Notes: a model not told the origin generated them from the letters alone. Shown: positions 48,976 through 61,056, counted from the first letter of the stretch. The stretch: DNA of 64,000 nt from Bradyrhizobium sp. LTSP849 (GCF_000938255.1 NZ_JYMR01000023.1:1-64000); one strand, 5' to 3'. Translations and numbers: made by a program.

Positions 48976-51287
48976 TTCGGCTTTGTCAGCGCTGGCGCGT
49001 TCGCGGCCGGCTTGATCTGCACCGGTATGGATTTGTAAGACGGTGTTCCCGATTTCTCGTCGTAATGATCGAGCGCGACCAGCACGTTGGCCTCCGGGTA
49101 ATAGGCTGCGACCGATCCCTCCGCGATCTTGTAGGCGACCGCGGTCACTCCGCGCAGGATGCGCTCGCTCAGGCCCGCCTCGGCCGCATCATCGACGCTG
49201 ACATCGACGACGTCACCATGGCTCAATCCGCGCTTCGCAAGATCCTCCGCGTTGACGAAGACAACGTCGCGGCGTCCCTTGATGCCCCGATAGCGGTCGT
49301 TCAGCCCATACAGTGTCGTGTTGTACTGGTCGTGGCTGCGGATCGTGGTCAGCGTCAGCGCGTCCGCGTTGGGCGGATCTTCTTCGAGGCCAGGATAGAT
49401 CAGGAAGTTGGCTTTCTTGCTCGGCGTCAGCCATTCGCGTTCGGAGGCCGCGTTGCGCAGGCGGAAGCCGCCGGGATGCAGGATGCGGGCGTTGAAATCC
49501 TTGAAGGCAGGAAATACGCCTTCGATGCCGTCGCGTATCCTGTTGTAGTCCGCGATCATCTCGGACCACTGCACCCTGGTGTTTGGCAGCGTCGCCATCG
49601 CCATTTCGGCGATGATTGCCGGTTCGGATTTCAGGTGCTCCGAGGCCGGTTTCAGGCCGCCGCGGGAGGCATGCACCATCGACATCGAATCTTCCACCGT
49701 GACCGCCTGCGGGCCCGTCGCCTGCGTATCGATTTCAGTGCGTCCCAGGCAGGGCAGGATGAACGATTGCTTGGCCAGCAACAGGTGCGAGCGATTGAGT
49801 TTCGTCGCGATATGGACGGCGAGATCAAGTCCACGCATGGCCTCGAAAGTCGCCTTGGGGTCCGGCATGGCGACGGCCAGGTTACCGCCGAGGCAGATCA
49901 GTGCCTTCGAACGACCGTCCCGGATGGCTTCGACGGCCTCGACCGCGTTATGTCCCTTCGCGCGCGGCGGCTCGAAGCCGAACACACGGACGATCCCGTC
50001 GAGCAGGGCGTCATTTGGAATTTCGGTGATGCCGACGGTCCGGTCGCCCTGCACGTTGGAATGGCCGCGGAGCGGCGAGACGCCGGCCCCTTCGCGCCCG
50101 ATATTGCCGCGAAGCATCAGCAGATTGGCGATCTGCTGCACGTTGCCGGTGCCGTGGCGGTGCTGGGTGATGCCCATACCGTAATTGATGATGACGCGAT
50201 TGGCGTTGGCGTACACGGTGCCGATGGCTTCAATATCGGATCGCGGCAGACCGGAAGCTTGTTCGATCGCATCCCAGTCCGTTGCTTCGATATCCGCCAG
50301 CAGGGCCTCGACGCCCGAGGTGTGGGCCGTGATGAATTCGCGGTCGAGCACGCCGGGGCCACCCTCCGCGAGGCTCTTGGCGTCGAGTGCAAGCAGGGTC
50401 TTCATCATTCCCTTCAGCACCGCGATGTCGCCGCCGACCTTGACCAGATAGTAGGAGGATGCGATCGGCGTGGAATCGAGTGTCAACATCTCCACCGGAC
50501 TCTGCGGCGATGTAAATCGCTCCAGGCCGCGTTCGCGAAGCGGATTGATCGCAATGATCGGCACGCCGCGTTTGGAAGCCTCGCGCAGCGTCGTCAGCAT
50601 GCGCGGATGATTGGTGCCGGGATTGTGGCCGATGCAGAAAATGCAATCGCTGTGGTCGAAATCTTCCAGCGTCACGGTGCCTTTGCCGACCCCGATCGAT
50701 TCCGGCAGGCCGACGCTGGTGGCCTCGTGGCACATGTTCGAGCAATCGGGAAAGTTATTGGTGCCGTATTCGCGAACGAACAACTGATACAAAAATGCGG
50801 CCTCGTTCGAGGCGCGGCCCGATGTGTAGAATTCCGCCATGTTGGGATCGGGCAGGGCGCGCAGCGCCGCGCCGATCTGGCTCATCGCGTCCTGCCACGA
50901 GATCGGCAGATACCGATCGGTGGCGCGGTCGTAGACCATCGGATGGGTGAGACGGCCTTCATTTTCGAGGTCGAAATCCTGCCAGCTCCATAGCTCGCTG
51001 ACGGTGTGGCTTGCGAAAAACTCGGGCGTGGTTCGCTTTGCCGTCGCCTCCCACGACACCGCCTTGGCGCCATTTTCACAGAATTCGAACGAGGAGGTGT
51101 GCTTCGGGTCCGGCCAGGCACAGCCCGGGCAATCGAAGCCGTGGGGCTGGTTCATGGTCAGAAGGCCATGGGTCTCCTTGCCGACGGCCATCTGCCCCCG
51201 AACCGCGTCGGCGACAGCTTTGAGCGCGCCCCAGCCTGCGGCTGCGCCCTGGTAGTCTTCAATGCCTTCGAGCTTCTTTTTGGTCAT
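48972..51287 (-). CDS. FdhF/YdeP-family molybdopterin oxidoreductase
   Basis: A 771-residue molybdoenzyme; ATG 51287 (MTKKKLEGIEDYQ) is chosen over an in-frame start at 51383 that adds a basic non-homologous stretch. It has C53 and C56 in FDCPGCAWPD, C70 in FEFCENGAKA (a three-Cys pattern typical of this family), then bis-MGD binding motifs such as IGHNPGTNHPRM, CLGGNLAVAMPD and the C-terminal TIRSHDQYNTTLYGLNDRYRG. E. coli YdeP is linked to acid resistance, but many homologues are unassigned. It lies 160 bases downstream of fdsD on the same strand and probably gets its cofactor through FdhD. Confidence 0.85.
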   Translation of the reverse strand: MTKKKLEGIEDYQGAAAGWGALKAVADAVRGQMAVGKETHGLLTMNQPHGFDCPGCAWPDPKHTSSFEFCENGAKAVSWEATAKRTTPEFFASHTVSELWSWQDFDLENEGRLTHPMVYDRATDRYLPISWQDAMSQIGAALRALPDPNMAEFYTSGRASNEAAFLYQLFVREYGTNNFPDCSNMCHEATSVGLPESIGVGKGTVTLEDFDHSDCIFCIGHNPGTNHPRMLTTLREASKRGVPIIAINPLRERGLERFTSPQSPVEMLTLDSTPIASSYYLVKVGGDIAVLKGMMKTLLALDAKSLAEGGPGVLDREFITAHTSGVEALLADIEATDWDAIEQASGLPRSDIEAIGTVYANANRVIINYGMGITQHRHGTGNVQQIANLLMLRGNIGREGAGVSPLRGHSNVQGDRTVGITEIPNDALLDGIVRVFGFEPPRAKGHNAVEAVEAIRDGRSKALICLGGNLAVAMPDPKATFEAMRGLDLAVHIATKLNRSHLLLAKQSFILPCLGRTEIDTQATGPQAVTVEDSMSMVHASRGGLKPASEHLKSEPAIIAEMAMATLPNTRVQWSEMIADYNRIRDGIEGVFPAFKDFNARILHPGGFRLRNAASEREWLTPSKKANFLIYPGLEEDPPNADALTLTTIRSHDQYNTTLYGLNDRYRGIKGRRDVVFVNAEDLAKRGLSHGDVVDVSVDDAAEAGLSERILRGVTAVAYKIAEGSVAAYYPEANVLVALDHYDEKSGTPSYKSIPVQIKPAANAPALTKPN

Positions 51288-51446
51288 CGGCCGTCCTGTC
51301 GTCGTCTGAAGCGACAGGATAGTGCCGGCGCGCGCCGATGAGCCACGCAATAATTTGCGAGCTGACATGTGGCCGCGCCGCATATCAGAGGCTGCGGCGA
51401 GATAATCGTGCGATTTTGATAGAGTGACGCTGCGCGGCGCCTGCGC

Positions 51447-51662
51447 TCAGGGCTGCTTCAGCGAGGTCAGGGCTTCGAGCACGTTCGGCTCAAGTCCGGC
51501 GCCGCCGGCGTCGAGGTGAGCGAAGATCGCGCGCTTCATCCGGGGGTCCCAGAACTTCTTGATGTGCTCGGCGATCCCCGGCACGGCCTTGTCGTGGCCC
51601 TGGCTGCGGAAGAATGTGCCGATCTGGTTGGCCATGTAGACGAGGCGGTCAGGCGACGACAT
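51447..51662 (-). CDS. fdsD: Formate dehydrogenase delta subunit FdsD
   Basis: A 71-residue helical protein, ATG 51662 (MSSPDRLVYMANQIGTFF), overlapping the fdhD end by 14 bases. It contains GIAEHIKKFWDPRMKRAIFA, the FdsD signature. FdsD is needed for assembly or stability of the soluble NAD-linked formate dehydrogenase of the FdsGBA type. It closes the fds operon, 160 bases before the YdeP-type gene. Confidence 0.92.
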   Translation of the reverse strand: MSSPDRLVYMANQIGTFFRSQGHDKAVPGIAEHIKKFWDPRMKRAIFAHLDAGGAGLEPNVLEALTSLKQP

Positions 51663-52479
51663 GGATAATCTCCGAAGCACGATGAGCCGTGACGCGGCCC
51701 TGGTGCGTGAACACTTCAAACCCGTCGCTGCGAGCAATCGCGATCAGCGTGATGCCGGCGGCCTCTGCGGCGCGGACTGCGAGCGCGGTGGGTGCGGAGA
51801 CCGCGACCAGCACAGGCGCGCCGATTGCGGCCGTCTTCTGCACCATCTCGACCGAGACACGGCTCGTCAGCAGCACCATCCCGACGCTCGCGTCTGTCCG
51901 GCTACGCGCCAACGAACCTGCGAGCTTGTCGAGTGCGTTGTGGCGGCCGACATCTTCGCGCAGGGCTACGATGCCATGCGATGGCGACCAAAATGCCGCT
52001 CCGTGGACCGCGCGGGTCTGGATATTGATCGATTGCAGGGGAGCAATGGCCTGCATCGCCGCCATGATCTGTTCGGGCGTGAAGGTCTCCCCCTGCGGCA
52101 CGATCGCCGCGGGCCGCACGGCTTCCGCAATGGAGTCGATGCCGCAAATGCCACAGCCGGTCGGGCCCGCGATGTGACGACGGCGCTCGCTGATGCGTCC
52201 GGCTTGCTCCGAGGCCAGCCACATCCGCAGCTCGATCCCGTCGTCGAGGCGGACCACCTCGAGCGACCGGATCTCGTCGACGGATTTGACGATACCTTCG
52301 TCCAGGCTGAAGCCGACCGCGAAGTCTTCGAGGTTCTGCGGCGTTCCCATCATGACGGCATAGGTGCCGCCATTATAGGTTAGCGCCAGCGGCGTCTCCT
52401 CGGGGATCAGGCGCGTGCCTTCAGACGCAACACCGTCGCGCCAGATTTCGCGGTCGATGGCCTGGACCGGCACGTGCAT
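51649..52479 (-). CDS. fdhD: Sulfurtransferase FdhD for formate dehydrogenase
   Basis: A 276-residue protein with the catalytic pair C109-x2-C112 in TGCGICGIDSIAEA and the C-terminal MVQKTAAIGAPVLVAVSAPTA region that binds the cofactor nucleotide. FdhD transfers sulfur from the desulfurase to the molybdenum cofactor, which formate dehydrogenase needs. It starts 3 bases after the fdsA stop and overlaps fdsD, in one operon. It may also serve the YdeP-type enzyme nearby. Confidence 0.96.
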   Translation of the reverse strand: MHVPVQAIDREIWRDGVASEGTRLIPEETPLALTYNGGTYAVMMGTPQNLEDFAVGFSLDEGIVKSVDEIRSLEVVRLDDGIELRMWLASEQAGRISERRRHIAGPTGCGICGIDSIAEAVRPAAIVPQGETFTPEQIMAAMQAIAPLQSINIQTRAVHGAAFWSPSHGIVALREDVGRHNALDKLAGSLARSRTDASVGMVLLTSRVSVEMVQKTAAIGAPVLVAVSAPTALAVRAAEAAGITLIAIARSDGFEVFTHQGRVTAHRASEIIHVVA

Positions 52480-52482
52480 GCG

Positions 52483-55356
52483 TTACTCCGCAGCCTCAGC
52501 TGGCGCGATACGGCGGGAGTGCCGCGCCTGCTCGTCGTAGGTCTTCTGCCAGTCGGACGGGCCGTTCGACGGCGAGATCTGCACTGCCGTCACTTTATAC
52601 TCGGGACAGTTGGTCGCCCAGTCCGAATATTCGGTCGTGATCACGTTGGCCTGTGTGTCCGGGTGGTGGAAGGTGGTGTAGACGACGCCCGGCGCGACGC
52701 GGTCGGTGATCTCCGCGCGCAGTGTGGTCTCGCCGGCACGGCTCTTCAGCCGCACCCAGTCGCCATCGCGTACACCGCGCTGCTCGGCGTCGTGCGGATG
52801 GATCTCCAGCCGGTCCTCGGCATGCCAGACCACGTTGTCGGTGCGCCTTGTCTGCGCGCCGACATTGTACTGGCTGAGGATGCGCCCCGTCGTGAGCAGC
52901 AGCGGGAAGCGCGGGCCGGTGCGCTCGTCGGTGGCGACATATTCGGTGACGACGAACTTGCCCTTGCCGCGGACGAAGCCGCCGATATGCATCACCGGTG
53001 TGCCCTCCGGCGCCTTCTCGTTGCAGGGCCACTGCACCGAGCCGAGCTCGTCGAGTTTGGCGTAGGACACGCCGGTGAAGGTCGGCGTCAGTGCCGCGAT
53101 CTCGTCCATGATCTCGGACGGGTGGTTGTAGGGCATGTCGTAGCCCATGGCCTTGGCGAGGGCGATGGTGACCTCCCAGTCGGCCATGCCGTTCTTCGGC
53201 GTCATCACCTTGCGGACGCGCTGGATGCGGCGTTCGGCGTTGGTGAAGGTGCCGTCCTTCTCGAGGAAGCTCGAGCCGGGCAGGAAGACATGGGCGTAGT
53301 TCGCAGTCTCGTTCAGGAAGAGGTCGTGAACGATGACGCATTCCATCGACGACAGCGCCGAGACCACATGCTTGGTGTTCGGATCGGATTGCAGGATGTC
53401 CTCGCCCTGCACGTAGATGCCCATGAACGTGCCTTCGATCGCGGCATCGAACATGTTGGGAATGCGCAGGCCCGGCTCGGGGTTGAGCTTGACGTTCCAC
53501 AGCGCCTCGAACTGATCGCGCACGGCGTCGCCCGAGATGTGGCGATAACCAGGGAGCTCGTGCGGGAACGAGCCCATGTCGCAGGCGCCCTGAACGTTGT
53601 TCTGACCGCGCAGCGGGTTCACGCCAACGCCGGGACGGCCGATATTACCGGTCGCCATCGCCAGGTTGGCGATCGCGATCACGGTGGTCGAGCCCTGGCT
53701 GTGCTCTGTGACGCCGAGGCCGTAATAGATCGCGGCATTGCCGCCGGTGGCGTAGATGCGGGCCGCTTCGCGCAGATCCTGCGGATCGACGCCGGTCAGG
53801 ATTGCGGTCGCCTCCGGGCTGTGCTTCGGCTGGGCGACGAAGGCGGCCCATTCCTCGAACTCGGTCCAGTCGCAGCGTTCGCGCACGAAGGCTTCGTTGG
53901 CGAGACCCTCGGTGACGATGACATGCGCCAGCGCCGTCACGACCGCAACGTTCGTTCCGGGCATCAGCGGCAGATGCAGCGCCTTCACATGGGGTGATTC
54001 CACCATTTCGGTCCGGCGCGGATCGATCACGATCAGCTTGGTACCCTGGCGCAGCCGCTTCTTCAGGCGGGAGGCGAAGACGGGATGAGCCGAAGCCGGA
54101 TTTGCGCCGATGATCAAGGCGACGTCGGTATTCTCGACCGAGTCGAAATCCTGCGTGCCGGCGGAGGTGCCGTAGGTGACGGACAGCCCATAGCCGGTCG
54201 GCGAGTGGCAGACGCGGGCGCAGGTGTCGACATTGTTGTTGCCGAAGCCGGCGCGGATCAACTTCTGCACCAGATAGGTTTCTTCGTTGGTGCAGCGGGA
54301 GGAGGTGATGCCGCCGATGGCGTCGCGGCCGTATTTTTTCTGGATGCCGCGCATCTTTGCCGCGGCAAACGAGAACGCTTCGTCCCAGGAGACCTCTTGC
54401 CAGGGATCCTCGATCCGCTCGCGGATCATCGGCTTGAGGATGCGCTCCTTGTGGTTGGTGTAGCCCCAGGCGAAGCGGCCCTTGACGCAGGAATGGCCGC
54501 GATTGGCCTTGCCGTCCTTGTACGGCACCATGCGCACGACTTCCTCGCCGCGCATCTCGGCCTTGAAGGTGCAGCCGACGCCGCAATAGGCGCAGGTGGT
54601 GACGACCGAATGCTCGGGCTGGCCGATCTCGATCACCGACTTTTCCGTCAGCGTCGCGGTCGGGCAGGCCTGCACGCAGGCGCCGCAGGAGACGCATTCG
54701 GAGCCGAGAAAACTCTCGCTCATGCCGGGGGAGACGCGGCTGTCAAAGCCGCGGCCCGAGATCGTCAGCGCGAAGGTGCCTTGTACTTCTTCGCAGGCGC
54801 GGACGCAGCGCGAGCAGACGATGCACTTCGAAGGGTCATACGTGAAGTAGGGGTTGGATTCGTCCTTCGGCATCCAGGCGGCGTTGATCTCGCCGTGGGA
54901 CTTGGCGAAGACGTGGTTCTCGCCCTCATAGCCGTAGCGGACGTCGCGCAGGCCCACCGCGCCCGCCATGTCCTGCAATTCGCAATCGCCATTGGCGCCG
55001 CAGGTGAGGCAGTCGAGTGGATGGTCGGAGATGTAGAGCTCCATCACGCCCTTGCGCAGCTTCTTCAGCCGCTCGCTCTGGGTGTGCACGACGAGGCCGG
55101 GCATGACAGGCGTGGTGCAGGAGGCCGGCGTGCCGGCGCGGCCCTCGATCTCGACGACGCAGAGACGGCAGGAGCCGAAGGCGTCGACCATGTCGGTCGC
55201 GCAGAGCTTTGGGATCTGGTGGCCGGCGTCCATCGCGGCCCGCATGATCGAGGTGCCCTCGGGCACCGTGACTTGGTTGCCGTCGATGGTCAGCGTCACC
55301 ATCGTTTCCGATTTGGAGCGCGGCGTGCCGTAGTCGATTTCTTCGATCAGAGACAT
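52483..55356 (-). CDS. fdsA: NAD-dependent formate dehydrogenase alpha subunit FdsA
   Basis: A 957-residue catalytic subunit. It has an N-terminal [2Fe-2S] domain (C52, C63, C66, C80), a His/Cys [4Fe-4S] site (CLTCGANGDC), two ferredoxin clusters (CIVCSRCVRAC and CVSCGACVQAC), a [4Fe-4S] at CAYCGVGC, and the molybdopterin domain where C383 in ARVCHSPTGYG ligates molybdenum, with the adjacent His. It oxidises formate to CO2 and passes electrons to FdsB. SD AGGAG precedes ATG 55356. fdsB ends 10 bases upstream. Confidence 0.97.
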   Translation of the reverse strand: MSLIEEIDYGTPRSKSETMVTLTIDGNQVTVPEGTSIMRAAMDAGHQIPKLCATDMVDAFGSCRLCVVEIEGRAGTPASCTTPVMPGLVVHTQSERLKKLRKGVMELYISDHPLDCLTCGANGDCELQDMAGAVGLRDVRYGYEGENHVFAKSHGEINAAWMPKDESNPYFTYDPSKCIVCSRCVRACEEVQGTFALTISGRGFDSRVSPGMSESFLGSECVSCGACVQACPTATLTEKSVIEIGQPEHSVVTTCAYCGVGCTFKAEMRGEEVVRMVPYKDGKANRGHSCVKGRFAWGYTNHKERILKPMIRERIEDPWQEVSWDEAFSFAAAKMRGIQKKYGRDAIGGITSSRCTNEETYLVQKLIRAGFGNNNVDTCARVCHSPTGYGLSVTYGTSAGTQDFDSVENTDVALIIGANPASAHPVFASRLKKRLRQGTKLIVIDPRRTEMVESPHVKALHLPLMPGTNVAVVTALAHVIVTEGLANEAFVRERCDWTEFEEWAAFVAQPKHSPEATAILTGVDPQDLREAARIYATGGNAAIYYGLGVTEHSQGSTTVIAIANLAMATGNIGRPGVGVNPLRGQNNVQGACDMGSFPHELPGYRHISGDAVRDQFEALWNVKLNPEPGLRIPNMFDAAIEGTFMGIYVQGEDILQSDPNTKHVVSALSSMECVIVHDLFLNETANYAHVFLPGSSFLEKDGTFTNAERRIQRVRKVMTPKNGMADWEVTIALAKAMGYDMPYNHPSEIMDEIAALTPTFTGVSYAKLDELGSVQWPCNEKAPEGTPVMHIGGFVRGKGKFVVTEYVATDERTGPRFPLLLTTGRILSQYNVGAQTRRTDNVVWHAEDRLEIHPHDAEQRGVRDGDWVRLKSRAGETTLRAEITDRVAPGVVYTTFHHPDTQANVITTEYSDWATNCPEYKVTAVQISPSNGPSDWQKTYDEQARHSRRIAPAEAAE

Positions 55357-55366
55357 CGTTGTTCTC

Positions 55367-56923
55367 CTATTCCGCGGCCTGAAGCGTGGTCGGGGCCGGG
55401 ACGAAATCCTCCCGGAAGTGCTTCAATGCGCTCAGCACAGGGTACGGCGTGAAGCCGCCGAGTGCGCAGAGCGAGCCGAATTTCATGGTGTTGCAGAGGT
55501 CCTCGACGAGCGCGAGGTTTTCGCTGACGCGCTCGCCGCGGATGATCTTCTCGATGGTCTCGACGCCGCGGGTCGAACCGATCCGGCACGGTGTGCACTT
55601 GCCGCAGGATTCGACCGCGCAGAACTCCATCGCAAAGCGCGCCTGCTTGCGCATGTCGACGCTGTCGTCGAACACGACGATGCCGCCATGGCCGATCAGG
55701 CCGTCGCGTGCGGCGAAGGCTTCGTAGTCGAACGGTGTATCGAACAGCGCGCGGGGGAAATAGGCGCCCAGGGGACCGCCGACTTGCACCGCGCGAACGG
55801 GACGGCCCGTAAACGTGCCGCCGCCGATGTCATCGACGAGCTCGCCGAGCGTCACGCCGAACGCGGTCTCGAACAGCCCGCCCTGGCGAATGTTGCCGGC
55901 GAGCTGGATCGGCATCGTGCCGCGCGAGCGGCCCATGCCGAAATCGGCATAGGCCCTGGCGCCTTCGGAGAGTATGAAGGGGATGGCTGCGAACGACAGC
56001 ACGTTGTTGATGACGGTCGGCTTGCCGAACAGGCCGTGATGCGCCGGCAGCGGCGGTTTTGCGCGCACGAGGCCGCGGCGGCCTTCGAGGCTTTCCAGCA
56101 GCGAGGTCTCTTCGCCGCAGACGTAAGCGCCGGCGCCAACGCGGACTTCGAGATCGAAACTGTACGTGGAGCCGCCGATTTTGCTGCCGAGATAGCCGCC
56201 GCGCTCTGCTGCGATGATCGCAGCTTTCATCGCCTCGATGGCGTGCGGATATTCGCTGCGAATGTAGATGTAGCCCTTGGTCGCGCCGACAGTGATCGCG
56301 GCGGTCGTCATGCCCTCGATGACCAGGAAGGGATCGCCCTCCATGATCATGCGGTCGGCGAAGGTGCCGCTGTCGCCTTCGTCGGCGTTGCAGACGATGA
56401 ATTTGCGGTCGGCCTTCGTCTGCGCCACCGTCTTCCACTTGATGCCGGTCGGGAAGCCCGCGCCGCCGCGGCCGCGCAGACCGGATGCGGTGACCTCGGC
56501 GAGGATCGCGTCGGAGCCGAGCGACAGCGCGCGCTCCAGGCCCTTGTAGCCGCCATGGGCGCGGTAGTCGTCGAGCGAGCGCGGATCGATCACGCCGCAA
56601 CGGGCGAAGGTGAGGCGGGTCTGGCGCTTGAGCCAGGGAAGCTCGTCTGCGACGCCAAGCCGCAGCGGATGCGGCCCGTTGCTCGCCATGGACTCGAATA
56701 CGGAGGCGACGTCCTCCGTGCTCACCGGGCCATAGGCAACGCGGCCCTCAGGGGTCGCGACTTCGACCATCGGCTCCAGCCAGCAAAGCCCGCGTGAGCC
56801 GGTCCGGACGATCTCGATCGGCAGGCCGCGCTTCTGTGCGATCTGCTCGAACGCTGTTGCAACTTCATCGGCGCCGACGGCGACGGCAGCCGCATCGCGG
56901 GGAACGAAGATTTTCATCTTCAT
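55367..56923 (-). CDS. fdsB: NAD-dependent formate dehydrogenase beta subunit FdsB
   Basis: A 518-residue diaphorase subunit with a thioredoxin-like N-terminal domain (about 1-95, MKMKIFVPRDAAAVAVG), then a NuoF-like domain with GRGGAGFPTGIKW for NADH and FMN, and the [4Fe-4S] ligands in ESCGKCTPCR plus a fourth Cys in GSLCALGGF. It reduces NAD with electrons from FdsA. The start at ATG 56923 overlaps the fdsG stop as ATGA, so translation is coupled. It resembles NuoEF fusions in Complex I-type enzymes. Confidence 0.96.
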   Translation of the reverse strand: MKMKIFVPRDAAAVAVGADEVATAFEQIAQKRGLPIEIVRTGSRGLCWLEPMVEVATPEGRVAYGPVSTEDVASVFESMASNGPHPLRLGVADELPWLKRQTRLTFARCGVIDPRSLDDYRAHGGYKGLERALSLGSDAILAEVTASGLRGRGGAGFPTGIKWKTVAQTKADRKFIVCNADEGDSGTFADRMIMEGDPFLVIEGMTTAAITVGATKGYIYIRSEYPHAIEAMKAAIIAAERGGYLGSKIGGSTYSFDLEVRVGAGAYVCGEETSLLESLEGRRGLVRAKPPLPAHHGLFGKPTVINNVLSFAAIPFILSEGARAYADFGMGRSRGTMPIQLAGNIRQGGLFETAFGVTLGELVDDIGGGTFTGRPVRAVQVGGPLGAYFPRALFDTPFDYEAFAARDGLIGHGGIVVFDDSVDMRKQARFAMEFCAVESCGKCTPCRIGSTRGVETIEKIIRGERVSENLALVEDLCNTMKFGSLCALGGFTPYPVLSALKHFREDFVPAPTTLQAAE

Positions 56924-57408
56924 CGCTGCGCCTCCGCAACCAGTGCGTCGAGGCGCTTCTCGTCGAGCCGCCCGACGAGGCGGCCGTCGAGCATCGCGGA
57001 CGGCGCGGTCGCGCACAGCCCGAGGCAGTAGATCGGCTCCAGCGTGACGCGATCATCCGCCGTGGTATTTCCAAGGGAAACGCCGAGCTTCGCTTCCGCG
57101 CGCGCAGCCAGCGCATCGCCGCCCGCAGCCTGACAAGCTTCGGCGCGACAGAGCTTCAGCACATGGCGGCCGGCCGGCTTGTGGCGGAAATCATGGTAGA
57201 ACGTGAACACGCCATGGACCTCGGCGCGCGACAAATTCAGTGCCTGCGCCACCATGGGAATTGCCGCCTCCGGGATATAGCCGAATGCCTCCTGGAGCGC
57301 GTGCAGGATGACCAGCGTCGCACCCTCCTGCCTGGCGTGTTCGGCGATGATCTCGGCGCCGCGCGTCTCGTCCCAAGGCTCGTAACAAGGCTCGTAAACC
57401 GCTGTCAT
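56920..57408 (-). CDS. fdsG: NAD-dependent formate dehydrogenase gamma subunit FdsG
   Basis: A 162-residue NuoE-like [2Fe-2S] subunit beginning MTAVYEPCYEPWDE at ATG 57408. The cluster ligands are two cysteines in KLCRAEACQ and two in YCLGLCA. Helix-rich N-terminus with HGVFTFYHDF. It relays electrons within the diaphorase of the formate dehydrogenase. It is the first gene of fdsGBA-fdhD-fdsD and is divergent from a LysR regulator across a 225-base spacer. Confidence 0.95.
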   Translation of the reverse strand: MTAVYEPCYEPWDETRGAEIIAEHARQEGATLVILHALQEAFGYIPEAAIPMVAQALNLSRAEVHGVFTFYHDFRHKPAGRHVLKLCRAEACQAAGGDALAARAEAKLGVSLGNTTADDRVTLEPIYCLGLCATAPSAMLDGRLVGRLDEKRLDALVAEAQR

Positions 57409-57633
57409 TCTTCGTTCTCAACCAGAGCGTCCCTGCCTCGCAAACTATTTGGAATCGTTCAAAGATCAATAAAGCTGTCTCATGCTGCGATTGCGAATTC
57501 AGATCGATTGACGGATGCAATCGGACGATATGAAACTGCAATCGACGGCCTTTCCACCGCCCGGTTTTTACGTGTTGGCAGGGGTGGGCCGTGCTAGCTT
57601 GTATGCCACGACAGAATCCGAGGGGACGACCGG
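57409..57633. promoter_or_regulatory. Divergent control region between fdsG and the LysR gene
   Basis: The 225-base spacer must hold both promoters and the LysR sites. It has an AT-richer stretch (57445-57485) and TTGACG at 57509-57514 as a -35 candidate towards the regulator. I could not fix a single LysR dyad by eye. Confidence 0.5.
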
Positions 57634-58527
57634 TTGCTCGACAAGCTTGAACTGCTGCTGGCGCTCGCAAAGGAGCGGCATTTCGGGCGCGCGGCGGAGG
57701 GCTGCGGCGTGACCCAGCCGACGATGTCGACCGGGCTGAAGCAGCTCGAGGAGATCCTGGGCGTGATGCTGGTCCAGCGCGGGTCCCGGTTCCAGGGTTT
57801 CACGCCTGAAGGCGAGCGGGCGCTGGATTGGGCGCGGCGGATCGTGGGCGATGCCCGGGCGATGCGCCAGGAGATCAACTCGCTCAAGGACAAGCTGTCC
57901 GGCGAGATCCGCATCGCAGCGATCCCGACCGTGCTCGGCATGGTCGCCGCGCTGACCACGCCGTTCCGCGCCAAGCATCCTGAGGTGCGCTTCCGCATCC
58001 AGTCCACGACGTCTTCGGAAGTGCTGGGGCTGCTCGAAAATCTCGAGGTCGATGCGGGGCTGACCTATATCGAGAACGAGCCGATCGGCAAGGTGCGCAC
58101 CATTCCGCTCTACAACGAGAGCTATCGTCTCCTGACCGCACCGGATGCGATGTTCGGCGACCGCGAGTCCGTGACCTGGACCGAGGTCGGGCAAGTGCCG
58201 TTGTGCCTGCTGACGCCCGATATGCAGAACCGCCGCATTATCGATCGTGCGCTGCGCTCGGTCGGCGCGGAAGCGACGCCGACCTTGACCTCGAACTCGC
58301 TGCTGGTGCTGTACACGCATGTGAAGACGGGGCGGTGGGCCAGCGTGATGCCGGCGAAGCTCGCCGAGACGCTCGGCCTGTCCGACAAGGTCCGCTCGAT
58401 CCCGATCGTCGATCCCGAGGTCAATTACAGCATTGGCCTGGTGATCCCGCAGCGCGATCCGATGACGCCGCTGATCGCGGCGCTGGTCAATATCGCGCGC
58501 GAAGTGGCGCCGACGCTGCAATCGTGA
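57634..58527 (+). CDS. LysR-type regulator of the formate dehydrogenase operon
   Basis: A 297-residue LysR protein from TTG 57634 (preceded by AGGGG), with MLDKLELLLALAKERHFGRA and recognition region VTQPTMSTGLKQLEEILG in the winged helix (1-60). The effector domain spans about 90-290. It is divergent from fdsG, as FdsR is in Cupriavidus and Methylobacterium-like fds loci, so it likely activates the operon in response to formate. It ends one base before the convergent multi-PAS kinase gene. Confidence 0.9.
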   Translation: MLDKLELLLALAKERHFGRAAEGCGVTQPTMSTGLKQLEEILGVMLVQRGSRFQGFTPEGERALDWARRIVGDARAMRQEINSLKDKLSGEIRIAAIPTVLGMVAALTTPFRAKHPEVRFRIQSTTSSEVLGLLENLEVDAGLTYIENEPIGKVRTIPLYNESYRLLTAPDAMFGDRESVTWTEVGQVPLCLLTPDMQNRRIIDRALRSVGAEATPTLTSNSLLVLYTHVKTGRWASVMPAKLAETLGLSDKVRSIPIVDPEVNYSIGLVIPQRDPMTPLIAALVNIAREVAPTLQS

Positions 58528-58528
58528 C

Positions 58529-60859
<2,331 letters not shown>

Positions 60860-61056
60860 GCCTTCGGCCCCCTGAAACCTGCTTGCAACTTAAGTTCGGA
60901 AGCAGCCCCACGTCGCTTCCGAATCAAGCCGATTTGAATCCAGTTTTCGCAGGCTGTCGAGAGTCAACGAATCGTTAATGCGGATTTATTCTTATCCAAT
61001 GCAGAGTTTGCGCGTCGGTCGCCCGCAACATTACGTACTGCAATGAGTCCGAAACG
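60860..61056. other. Intergenic stretch upstream of the PleC-like kinase
   Basis: About 200 AT-richer bases with several TTAA tetrads (for example at 60975), plausible as promoter. No complete TTAA-N7-TTAA element or gene was seen. Confidence 0.35.

Noticed and set aside
48810..50993. A 727-codon plus-strand frame antisense to the YdeP-type gene
   Set aside because: Same GC artefact; composition is His/Arg/Val/Asp-rich without domains.
54085..55452. A 455-codon plus-strand frame antisense to fdsA
   Set aside because: Shadow of the fdsA gene, which has all expected iron-sulfur motifs.
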